Shown here: positions 44,301 to 52,600 of the stretch, in pieces
Layout of the letters: every line of letters begins with the position of its first letter
Numbering within the stretch: the first letter of the stretch is position 1
Assembly (NCBI GenBank): GCA_043808235.1
Contig: JAZDFC010000018.1
Location: 22,966 to 86,965, forward strand
DNA from: JAZDFC01 sp043808235
GTDB taxonomy: Bacteria; Bacteroidota; Ignavibacteria; Ignavibacteriales; Melioribacteraceae
Reading direction: 5' to 3'
Length of the DNA: 64,000 nucleotides
Notes under the pieces: generated by a model
The model's database searches: none
Seen by the model: the letters and a program-made list of their open reading frames with translations, nothing else
What the model was told of the DNA's origin: nothing
Made by a program: the position numbers and the translations under genes

Positions 44301-45537
44301 CTTATTAAATTTAATAGATGATATTCTTAACCTTGCCTGGATTGAAGCTCGAAAGGAAAAATTAGAATTAATTAATTTCAACCTGCGCTGTCTATTGCAG
44401 GAAGTTTCAAGTACGATAAGAATAAAGGCATTAGGCAAAGAACTTTCCTTTTATCTCGATGAACTAACGCCAATCCCGCTGTTGGTAAGGGGCGATTTAA
44501 GACGGATGAAGCAAATACTCATCAATCTATTAGATAATGCTATTAAATACACTGAAGCTGGAAGTGTAACATTGCGGGTGGGCAGTTATCAGTTACCGGT
44601 ATCGAGTATCAAAAATCAAGTATCGAGAATCCGTTTCCAAGTTGAAGACACTGGCGTAGGTATTCAAAAAGAAATGATAGGGCAAATATTCGAACCATTC
44701 ACACGAAGTGTTAATAGCGTTAAACCAATTGAAGGAATCGGGCTTGGGCTATCAATTACCCGCAAGTTAGTTGAACTAATGGATGGCAAAATTATCGTTG
44801 AAAGTGAAGTTGATAAAGGAAGCAAATTTACCGTAGAAATTGATTTAGAAGTTGTAGATGAAACTGAAAAAGATATTATGCAAACCGGGAAAGAGATACT
44901 AAGTTACAAAGGCGAGCGCAAGATTATTCTGATTGCAGATGATAATAAAGCTAATCTATTGATGCTCGTATCATTACTGGAACCGCTTGGATTTAAAGTT
45001 GATACGGCGGAAAATGGGCAAGAGGTTATTAGAAAAGTAGAAGTTATGAGACCCGATATTATTTTAATGGATTTCCTAATGCCGGTAATGGATGGCTATA
45101 AAGCTCTGCGTACCTTAAGAGGAAATAAAAAGTACAAGAAAATAAAAGTAATTGGTATTTCTGCTGCAATAGCAGATAAAGAAAGAATGGAAAAATTTGC
45201 AGGGGAGTGCGATGATTTTGTTTCGAAGCCGATAGATATTCAAAACCTTATGAAGAAACTCAGGACACAATTAAATATCGAGTGGATAGAAGAAACAAAT
45301 GACGAAATTGTAATTCAACCGGTAATCAATAACTATCAACAAATAATATTTCCACCCGATGATATATTGAGAGAAATAATTGATACAGTTGAAACCGGTA
45401 ATTACAATGAGTTGGAAAAAATCATTACAACAATCACCGATAATAAATTGTATTTTGCTTTTTGCTATAAAATTCAAGAACTAATGAAAAAATATAACGA
45501 TGAATCTATTATATTCTTTTGCAAAAACCGGCAATAG
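38332..45537 (+). CDS. Giant kinase-like/ATPase/GAF/PAS hybrid histidine kinase with receiver (pseudokinase head)
   Basis: The 2401-residue protein reads in order: Ser/Thr-kinase-like domain (1-270), AAA-type ATPase (about 300-640; Walker A 329-336 with K335, Walker B LILFIDDLQWAD near 455-465), helical repeat region (640-1300), two GAF domains (about 1311-1468 and 1490-1646), two PAS domains (about 1656-1776 and 1786-1906), coiled coil, HisKA with H1951 in MSHELRTPL, HATPase, receiver with D2247, and a 60-residue tail. This is the known COG3899 multi-domain sensor layout. The kinase head keeps K37 and the DFG Asp (D148), but the catalytic HRD is HRN (N129), so phosphotransfer there is doubtful. 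It starts 59 bases after the DUF1638 gene. Cytoplasmic; the signal is unknown. Confidence 0.92.
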   Translation: MTISKQDLATYKCIYQGASSILYLAESSEYFKPVVIKILKQQYATSQKIGRYVNEFQTTENLKIPGIRRAYKYFKIDNKPALILEYVYGITIKEMLSQKSLTLPDLIKIFISATHTLEYIHQQKIIHRNITSRNILVNPENLHSTIIDFGNATQFEYAPTPGQSIELSEGGLHYISPEQTGRMNRSVDYRTDLYSMGIVMYELLTKQLPFQTNDLSELIHCHIAQNPIHLSAIDPNIPDIISNIVAKLLSKNVEDRYQSAHGLRRDLELCLSQLIKTSKVTAFELATDDFSGLFKLPQKIYGREEELGILKNTIDNSLMNTFQAVFITGDPGVGKSSLVKEIHKYIIDKGGYLITGRHDEDQLNKPYYSIISAFNEFLNLILTESAEKLSEWKMKITKALGANGRLLTEIIPRLEFIIGKQPPIEELSPTEQQNRFHQVFKNFIKTIAQREHPLILFIDDLQWADRSSINLLRTILSDFETKYFLFIGIYRDNIIGSSHPLIKVLAELEHLKIPLKAIHLENLSIDYLNMLVTDALKTNSLYARNLSDLIFEKTGGNPLLFIQLLESLYRDKVLSFNWTNRTWEWDSTAINKIDIKASIAALMIKRIEKFPIPTQQLLSSAACIGSTFNLELLAAITDKNQSEAFEYLKVAVHEGFIVPLADNFAMLNTEYEMLEKVEHSFEFLHDRLRQISFSLLPKKQRKTIHLKIARLLSEKIEQVLLEEKIFEIIDHYNEGFQYIEGDEEKLKLAALNLIAGRKANREAAYYNAIWYLSMGIGMLPRDKWETQYDLTLNLFMEAIEAEYLSANFERAELLSKEVLQYVHDLLIKIKVYEFRILFYSAQNQNSQSIQTGLKALEILSANLPADPADIISQWNELEKQLSTDITDIRQLTNLHTLEDIHQLAIMRVLTNLIIPLHQTNSPLLPLVISRMVSISMNYGNSPMSAFAFGWYAVLQCGYFYNIARGYKFGQLSIEIAERFPSTELETKVNFLFNVYVRHWKEHIKESANRLQHIYLKGIHTGNLEYTYYSAIHFCSYLFFTGDSLEYLRQRQKEYLEKTDTLRLEFHSSFLRIWGQTILNLQSSTNPRQLVGDILNIYDSLPLWKAQNNLTLVFSAICSQVFLNYLFGDYRNAIELAKAGEEYISGGEGYIYIVQYYFYYALAMLADYHFVDSKTQKQYIKKVNAIIGKMKLWLEHTPINIENKYHLIEAEKLHATGKAEKALKYYGSAIKLSQENGFMHEQGLAYEREAVFFISLGREELASTCIRKAEDCYRFWGAFAKVKNIEEKYKHLIFKEKSVSIDAEVISKASRMLSEEIRLEQLINKLMHLVIENAGAERGILIENRNDNLFIQAKREIGSELIEIILDIPFESCDDVPKSVINFVARTHTHIVLNDAYHDNTFGTDKYIIERQIKSLLCIPIIHKGRLSGIIYLENNLATNVFTPDRIELLEALASQAAISIENAWLYANLNQNVIELRQAEEALKLHAGRMDALLNLNQMMNNTIDDIITFALEKAVNLTKSKIWYLAFLNEDESVLTLQKWSETALAECMIKDKSLIFPVETTGLWGEAVRQRKPIITNDYAAENPFKKGHPEGHVNLKRHLNIPLIIDNKIILVAGVGNKEEPYDEVDVQQLTLLMEGMWRLIERKRVDEALRYSEERLRDIANKVPGLVYQFFAKDNGEWGLYFVSERSEEIFGIKAEPFETYFSRFYDCVIEEDKERFISSIKEAANNLSNWEFEGKLITPITKEEKYLIGTSVPKRQKDEVVFNGILLDITERKRMENEQQLTLNFLDTLLKAIPVAVFYKDRQGKYLGCNDTFTEIMGVTSDEIHGKTVHSLWPGEFAEIYHQKDIELMKTGGHQVYEYQVLDKYGNIRPVIYAKDVFYDDRGNPAGLVGAFLDITERKRAEEELRKHRDHLEELVIERTAELTVAKERAENASQAKSAFLASMSHELRTPLNAILGYSQILKKDKTLTPKQSGHISTIKDSGEHLLNLIDDILNLAWIEARKEKLELINFNLRCLLQEVSSTIRIKALGKELSFYLDELTPIPLLVRGDLRRMKQILINLLDNAIKYTEAGSVTLRVGSYQLPVSSIKNQVSRIRFQVEDTGVGIQKEMIGQIFEPFTRSVNSVKPIEGIGLGLSITRKLVELMDGKIIVESEVDKGSKFTVEIDLEVVDETEKDIMQTGKEILSYKGERKIILIADDNKANLLMLVSLLEPLGFKVDTAENGQEVIRKVEVMRPDIILMDFLMPVMDGYKALRTLRGNKKYKKIKVIGISAAIADKERMEKFAGECDDFVSKPIDIQNLMKKLRTQLNIEWIEETNDEIVIQPVINNYQQIIFPPDDILREIIDTVETGNYNELEKIITTITDNKLYFAFCYKIQELMKKYNDESIIFFCKNRQ
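44583..44631 (+). repeat. Degenerate heptamer tract inside the kinase ATPase domain
   Basis: Seven consecutive 7-base units (CAGTTAT, CAGTTAC, CGGTATC, GAGTATC, AAAAATC, AAGTATC, GAGAATC) interrupt the HATPase domain between the N box and the G1 box (about residues 2085-2100). The related tract in the next kinase lies at the same domain position. Confidence 0.75.
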
Positions 45538-45639
45538 AGATTTTATTTAAGATGAACGATTGAAAAACATACTATGAAAATAACCTTTATGTTCTTCACT
45601 CTCAATCGGACTGAATAAACTTTTATATCGGAACCAGTC

Positions 45640-48600
45640 ATGAATATTTTTTTCAAGATAATAGCGCTATTCATTCTATTTCAGTTAATGCTTTATTCGC
45701 AGGATCGGAATATCAAGTTTGAACATCTTACTGTTGAAGAAGGACTTTCCAACAACATCGTATTTCAATTTTTTCAGGATAGCAGGGGTTTCATGTGGAT
45801 TGCCACAAATGATGGAATTAATTGTTATGACGGATACAATATTAAAGTATATCGACATGATATTGATAATCTAAATAATTTTTTTGTGAATCCGGAGAGT
45901 ATGATAGAAGAAGACAGTAAAGGCAATCTTTTGATTGGATCCATCCATGATGGTCTTGGCAGTTTTGATCCCAAAACAGAAATATTTACCCGCTATTTAA
46001 AAAATAAAAGCGGTCCCTTCAATTTTCCCGCAACCGGTGTATACTCCATCTATAAAGATTCTCAGGATATTTTTTGGCTCAGCGTTATCGATAAAGATAA
46101 TTTGCAGACTAATTTAATGACCTTTAATCCCACAAATGGGGAATTTGAATCTGTCCCTATTGTGTCTGATGAATTTACTAATCCACAAATAAAATATTTC
46201 TTCCCCGATCAAAATGGATCCATCTGGATTCCCTTGTTTTCGAACGGAGTAATTTGCTTTGATCTTCTTAAAAGAACTTATGTCCATTATAAACACGAAC
46301 TTAATAATCCAAATAGTCTGAGTGATAACGATGTTGGATCTTTTTGTGAAGATAATGAAGGAATTATTTGGATTACCACATTACAGGGCGTATTAAATAG
46401 ATTCGATCCCAAAACGAAATATTTTTCTCATTATAGAATATTACCAAAAGTGACTCCAATCAGCATCAATGCTCGCTGGGAGTTAAATTATTCTCATTCA
46501 ATGTGCGAAGATAATTTGGGAAATCTATGGATTGCATCTGATGGTTACGGGCTTATTGTTTTTAATAAAGAAGCCAAAAGGAATTCATATTATAAACATA
46601 ATCCATTGGATAAATCAAGCATAAGTTCAAACAGACTTACTCGCATTTACAAAGATAAGAGCGGAATGATATGGATTGGTACAATAGGAGAAGGAATTAA
46701 TATGTACAATCCCCATCAAACAAGGTTTAAAAGTATCCAGCATAATCCCGGGAATTCCAATACTCCGGGTGAAAATTATATTTGGGCGATTCATGAAGAT
46801 AAAGAAGGGAAGATTTGGCTGGGTCACAATAACGGTCTCGATAAATTTGATCCTGTGACAAACGAATTTATCCATTATATACCGGAAACCGGAAATGATA
46901 AAAGTATATCTGTTGGAAATAATATAAGTTCAATATTTGAAGATTCAGGGGGCGCTTTATGGATTGGAAGTTATGGCGGAGGTCTGAATCGTTTCGATAG
47001 AAATAATGAAATATTTTACCACTACCGTCATATTCCCGGTAACGATAATAGCATTAGCAGCGATGTTATAATTAGTATTATGGAAGATCAGTCAGGGAAT
47101 CTACTAATTGGTACATTAAATGGACTTTGCATATTTGAAAAAACCAGGAATAAATTTTTTACGTGGAATGACTTTTATAAGTCTCAATCCAATATACTAT
47201 CGTCATCAGAAATAAAAATGATATTTGAAGATATAGAATATAATATACTTTGGATAGCCACAGCTAAAGATGGTTTAGTTAAATATGATACTAAAAATGG
47301 GAAGTTTAGATATTTTCAATTTATTAATAATGCTAAAAACAGTCTGAGCGACAATAGAGTTAAGGTAATTCACAAAGATTATAATGGAATTTTATGGGTA
47401 GGCACATTAAACGGCTTAAATAAACTTAATAAGAATGGGGAAACATTTACTCGTTATACTAAAAAAGATGGGTTGCCTGGGGATGCTATTTCGGGAATTT
47501 TGGAAGATGCGAGGGGAAACTTATGGCTTAGTACAAATAACGGGATATCAAAATTTAACCCCACAAAAGAAACTTTTCATAATTACGACCTATCCGATGG
47601 TTTATCCGGTCTCGACTTTCGCCGGCAATCTATGGCAAAGGGCAGGGATGGATATTTCTATTTTGGAAGTGATAATGGTTTGATTGCCTTTAATCCCGAT
47701 AACATAATAGGTAATCCGTATATCCCTCCTGTTTACGTTACAAATTTTAAATTATTCAATAAACAAGTACCAATTGGAGGTGATTCACCCTTACATAAAA
47801 ATATCTGGGCAACAGATGAAATTACACTTACGCACGAACAAAATATTTTTTCTTTTGAGTTTGCAGCTCTCAGTTATAACGCTCCTGATGAGAACCGTTA
47901 CAAATATAAACTTGAAGGGCTGGAAACCGAATGGAATGAAGTTGATAGCAAACACCGTTTCCCCACTTATACAAGTTTACCTGCCGGGGACTATACTTTT
48001 CGTGTTATCGCTTCAAATAATGATGGTGTCTGGAATGAAAAGGGTGCGTCATTAAAAATAACTATCCTGCCGCCCTGGTGGGAAACTGCATGGTTTAGAA
48101 TTCTTGTTATTAGTTTCATTTTATCTATACTGTTTGCAGGTTTTTGGCTGCGCGACAGAAGCCTTAAAAAGCGCAGCAGAATGCTGGAAGATCAAGTTGC
48201 CGAACGAACTAAAGAATTGAGTATTGAAAAAGAAAACGCCGAAACAGCCAGCAAGGCTAAAAGTACTTTTCTTGCTAATATGAGTCATGAGTTACGAACA
48301 CCGCTCAATGCTATTCTTGGTTATTCGCAGATACTATTAAGGGATGGCGAGCTGAAAAAGAAACAATTTGATCAAATCTCAACTATGAAAAATAGCGGCG
48401 AACACTTACTGAACTTAATTAACGATATTCTTAATCTTGCTCGCATAGAATCTCAAAAGGAAGTTGTCGAGTCTGAAAAATTCAATTTGAACGAACTTTT
48501 ACACGAAGTCAGCAGCTCTGTCAGAGTTAAAGCCGCGGAAAAGAAATTGTTGTTCAAATATGAAATACAAACGCCAATCCCGGCAATAGTTAAAGGGGAT

Positions 48601-49635
48601 GCCAGAAAGATTAAACAAGTGCTCATCAATCTTCTGGGTAATGCTGTGAAGTATACAGAATCAGGCAGCATTACTTTGCAAGCAACCAGTATCCAGCATC
48701 CAGTAACAAGTAACCAGCAACCAGTAACCAGTATCCAGTTCCGGGTTTCCGATTCCGGTGTAGGAATTCCTGAAGATAAACTTGAAAAAATCTTTGAGCC
48801 GTTTACACGCGATGTTGGAAAAGATAAAACTATTGAGGGCATTGGTCTGGGACTTTCAATTACCCGCAAACTCGTTGATTTGATGGGCGGAAAAATTTCC
48901 GTTGAAAGCGAGGTTGGTAAAGGCAGTACATTTACGGTAGAACTAAAAATGGAGTTAGTAGAGGCTGAGGAGAAGGCAAAAGCTAAGAAGTCGGAGAGAG
49001 AAATTATTGGTTATAGGGGTGAACGAAAAAAGATATTGATTGTCGACGATAATCCCATAAATCTTGCTATGATGGTCGACGCCCTGGAATCGCTTGGATT
49101 TGATATTGAGACCGCTCAAAACGGCAGAGAAGCTATTGAAAAAGCCGGAGAAATTATTCCTGATCTTATTTTATTGGATCTTTTGATGCCGGTTATGGAT
49201 GGCGATGCTGCTGCTTTAAATATAAAGAGCAATGAAAGATTGAAGAGAACAAAAGTAATAGGCGTGTCAGCGGCAGTAGCCGATAAAGAAAGGGCAAATA
49301 AATTTGCAACCGACTGTGACGGGTTTATTTCAAAACCGGTTAACATTGATGAACTGCTTGAAAAAATAAAAAACCTGTTGGGAATAGGGTGGATTGAGGT
49401 ACATAGCGACGTGCCATCGTCGGCTAAGGAACAGATAAAGTTACCTCCCGATGATATTGTTAAAGCAATAATTCATGCAACTGAAAATGGAGATTATGCG
49501 TCGTTGGAAGGAATTCTTAATACATTATCGAATGATGAGACATCTGTGGAATTTTGTAATAGCGTTCGTGAGTACATGAAAAGATATGATGATGATAGTA
49601 TTATAAAAATTTTAAAAGGAGATTTAACAAAATGA
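45640..49635 (+). CDS. Two-component propeller hybrid histidine kinase with receiver
   Basis: The 1331-residue protein has a signal peptide (1-21) and an outer sensor of 14 propeller repeats (for example GFMWIATNDGINCYDG, GMIWIGTIGEGINMY, GNLWLSTNNGISKFNP), consistent with two seven-bladed propellers. A Y_Y_Y domain (about 730-810), one membrane segment (about 817-838), coiled coil, HisKA with H883, HATPase and a receiver with D1180 follow. Unlike classic Bacteroidota hybrids it has no AraC-type DNA-binding domain. Instead it ends in a 65-residue tail shared with the giant kinase upstream. It probably senses a periplasmic glycan or other ligand and relays phosphate to downstream receivers. 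It overlaps the next gene by 4 bases. Confidence 0.95.
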   Translation: MNIFFKIIALFILFQLMLYSQDRNIKFEHLTVEEGLSNNIVFQFFQDSRGFMWIATNDGINCYDGYNIKVYRHDIDNLNNFFVNPESMIEEDSKGNLLIGSIHDGLGSFDPKTEIFTRYLKNKSGPFNFPATGVYSIYKDSQDIFWLSVIDKDNLQTNLMTFNPTNGEFESVPIVSDEFTNPQIKYFFPDQNGSIWIPLFSNGVICFDLLKRTYVHYKHELNNPNSLSDNDVGSFCEDNEGIIWITTLQGVLNRFDPKTKYFSHYRILPKVTPISINARWELNYSHSMCEDNLGNLWIASDGYGLIVFNKEAKRNSYYKHNPLDKSSISSNRLTRIYKDKSGMIWIGTIGEGINMYNPHQTRFKSIQHNPGNSNTPGENYIWAIHEDKEGKIWLGHNNGLDKFDPVTNEFIHYIPETGNDKSISVGNNISSIFEDSGGALWIGSYGGGLNRFDRNNEIFYHYRHIPGNDNSISSDVIISIMEDQSGNLLIGTLNGLCIFEKTRNKFFTWNDFYKSQSNILSSSEIKMIFEDIEYNILWIATAKDGLVKYDTKNGKFRYFQFINNAKNSLSDNRVKVIHKDYNGILWVGTLNGLNKLNKNGETFTRYTKKDGLPGDAISGILEDARGNLWLSTNNGISKFNPTKETFHNYDLSDGLSGLDFRRQSMAKGRDGYFYFGSDNGLIAFNPDNIIGNPYIPPVYVTNFKLFNKQVPIGGDSPLHKNIWATDEITLTHEQNIFSFEFAALSYNAPDENRYKYKLEGLETEWNEVDSKHRFPTYTSLPAGDYTFRVIASNNDGVWNEKGASLKITILPPWWETAWFRILVISFILSILFAGFWLRDRSLKKRSRMLEDQVAERTKELSIEKENAETASKAKSTFLANMSHELRTPLNAILGYSQILLRDGELKKKQFDQISTMKNSGEHLLNLINDILNLARIESQKEVVESEKFNLNELLHEVSSSVRVKAAEKKLLFKYEIQTPIPAIVKGDARKIKQVLINLLGNAVKYTESGSITLQATSIQHPVTSNQQPVTSIQFRVSDSGVGIPEDKLEKIFEPFTRDVGKDKTIEGIGLGLSITRKLVDLMGGKISVESEVGKGSTFTVELKMELVEAEEKAKAKKSEREIIGYRGERKKILIVDDNPINLAMMVDALESLGFDIETAQNGREAIEKAGEIIPDLILLDLLMPVMDGDAAALNIKSNERLKRTKVIGVSAAVADKERANKFATDCDGFISKPVNIDELLEKIKNLLGIGWIEVHSDVPSSAKEQIKLPPDDIVKAIIHATENGDYASLEGILNTLSNDETSVEFCNSVREYMKRYDDDSIIKILKGDLTK
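48686..48741 (+). repeat. Heptamer tandem repeat inside the propeller kinase ATPase domain
   Basis: Eight 7-base units run head to tail: CCAGTAT, CCAGCAT, CCAGTAA, CAAGTAA, CCAGCAA, CCAGTAA, CCAGTAT, CCAGTTC. They translate to a seven-residue periodicity (TSIQHPV, TSNQQPV, TSIQFRV) between the N and G1 boxes, keeping the frame. Confidence 0.92.
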
Positions 49636-52600
49636 CGGACATCAAAACCCAGCAGAAAATTCTTGTGGTGGATGATACTCCTTCCATGATTGATGTACTA
49701 AGAACTACCCTCGAAAATGAAAGATACCAGGTTTTTATAGCGAATAGCGGTGAGAAGGCGATTAGTAGAGCCAAATTAACAAAACCGGATTTAGTTTTAT
49801 TAGATGTTCTAATGCCTCAAATGGATGGTTTTACTGTTTGCCATCATTTTAAATCCGATGATTCGATTAAAGATATTCCAATAATAATGATGACGGCTTT
49901 AACAGCCACCGAACATAAAGTAAAAGCATTTGAGGTTGGGTGTGTGGATTACATCACCAAACCAATCGAAATTAATGAGGTGCTTGGCAGAATTCGAATT
50001 CATTTATCCATACAGTACATGCGCAGGCAGTTAAAAGAAAAAAACGATTTGCTCCAAATAGAAATTAATGAACGAATTCTAGCAGAAAAAGAAATAAAAG
50101 AATTAAACGAATCATTGGAGATGAAGGTTAAAGAAAAAACCGCGGACTTAGAAAAAACAAATGCTTTGTTACAAATAGAAATTGAAGAACGCAAGAGAAT
50201 TGAAAGAGACCTCAGAGATTCAGAAGAACTTCATCGAGTGACAATACAAAATATTTACGACCCGGTATTCATCACCGATGAACAAGGAAGATTTACTTAT
50301 ATCTGTTCGAATGTTTCGACCAATCTTGGTTATTCGGTGGAAGAACTTAAACACATGGAGAACATATATCAACTTGTAAGCTATGATCTATTCGATTTGG
50401 ATGAATTGGATAAAGAGGGAGCTATTTTCAATATTGAAAGCCTTGTTAAAGACAAAGCCGGGAATGAAAGAACATTTCTTGTAAATGTAAAAAAGGTTTC
50501 GATTAAAGAGGGCACCATTCTTTTTACATTACATGATATTACAGACCGAAAAAGAGTAGAAGAAGAATTAAGTAAAAGTGAAGAACGTTTCCGCCGGTTA
50601 GCAGAAAATGCTCGTGATGTAATTTACAGAATGTCTTTACCGGAGGGGAAATACGAATATGTCAGTCCAGCAGCATTATCGGTTTTCGGATACTCGCCGG
50701 AAGAATGTTATAAAACACCGATACTTATCAAACAGGCAATTCATCCTGATTGGCACAAATATTTTGAAGATCAGTGGATAAATCTTCTTAAAGGCGAAAT
50801 GCCTCCCACGTATGAGTACCAATTCATACATAAATCAGGGGAAGTGCGCTGGTTTAATCAACGCAACATTTTAATACGAGATGATGAAGGGAACCCAATT
50901 GCTATTGAAGGTATTGTTACTGATATATCCGAACGTAAGCATGCAGAAATCGAAATTAAAGCTACCAATAAGATTTTAGCAGAAGAACGCAATATGTTCA
51001 TTGATGGGCCGGTTGTTGTGTTCCGATGGAAAAATGAGGAAGGCTGGCCGGTCGAATATGTTTCTCCCAACGTGGAAAACGTTTTCGGTTATTCTGTCAC
51101 AGAACTGACTTCGGGCAAGGTTCCATACGCAGATATCATACCTCGCGAAGATATAGAACGTATTGCTATTGAGGTATCTAAGCATAGTGAAAGCGGCGTG
51201 GAAAATTTTATTCAGTCTTACCGCATTATCAGAAAAGACGGAAAGATAATATGGACTGATGATTATACAACAATCCTGAGAGATGAAAATGAAAGGATAA
51301 CACATTACCAGGGATATATTATTGATATAACCGAACGCAAGCAGGCCGAGGAAGAAGTGCAGGCAAGCGAGACCCGCTTTAGAGCTATTCTCGAAAATTC
51401 ACAAGTTGCGCTTTACAAAAGAGATTATGTAACAAACTCCTACGATTACATGAGCCCTGTAATTGCCAGGATTACCGGTTACACCTCTGAAGAATTGAAG
51501 TCAATGCCGGTTGAAGAAATAAATGCATTAATCCATCAAGACGATCTCAAAAAAATTCAATATGCGTTAAGTACAGCTATTGCAAATGGCGGGGGGCAGG
51601 TTCAGGTTGAATACCGGTTCAAACACAAAAACGGAGAAATTAAATGGGTTAGCGACGTTGGCAAGATGTATTTAGATTACGATTTTAAGCCGCTCTTTTG
51701 TATTGGCAGTGTACAAGATATAACCGAGCGTAAGCTAATTGAGGAAGCATTAAATAAAACGTATGCAGAATTGGAATTGCGAGTGATTGAAAGAACTTAT
51801 GAACTGCAAAAGAGTAATGAAAAACTCGAACTGGAAATTAAAGAGCGAAGGTTGATGGAGGAAAAATTACAACAAAGAGAGGAACAATTAAACACACTGA
51901 TTAACGCTATGCCCGATCTTGTTATATTCAAAGACGGACAGGGTCGCTACCTTGAGACAAATGATTATAACTTGAAATTTTTTGGACTGCAAGATGTAGA
52001 CTATCGGGGTAAGACAGATACTGAATTGGCAGAGTTTACACCATTTTACTATGAAGCGCTTCGTTCATGTATTGAAAGTGATGATATTACATGGCAAGCC
52101 CATGTAATGAATCGGCAAGATGAATGTATTCCAAGACCGGATGGTTCGACTCGTGTTTTCGATGTTATAAAAGTACCTACCTTTCACCCCGGCGGAGAAC
52201 GGAAGGGTCTTATTGTGGTAGGCCGCGATGTAACGGAACGTAAACAGGCCGAAGAAGCTCTGCGCGAGGCGCATGCCAGTTTAGAAAAACGTGTTGAGGA
52301 ACGCACTTACGAGTTAAGAAGAATAAATGAACAACTTGAAAAAGAAATAATAGAACGCATTAGAATTGAAAATCACTTACGTATTGCCGAGGGAGAAAAG
52401 TCCTTATTGCTTAATAGTACATTGGACCTGGTCGTTTACCATGGTTTGGACATGAAGATTTTATGGGCAAATAAAGTAGCTTCAGATTCTATTAAGTTAT
52501 CCCAGGATGAACTGGTTGGGAAATACTGTTGGGAGCTCTGGCACCGTAGGAATGAACCTTGTGTGAATTGTCCGGTAATTTTAGCTAAAGAAACCGGTCA

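Noticed and set aside
48686..48741. Possible CRISPR-like array
   Set aside because: The units are 7 bases without spacers and lie in a coding frame, so this is a microsatellite-like tract.
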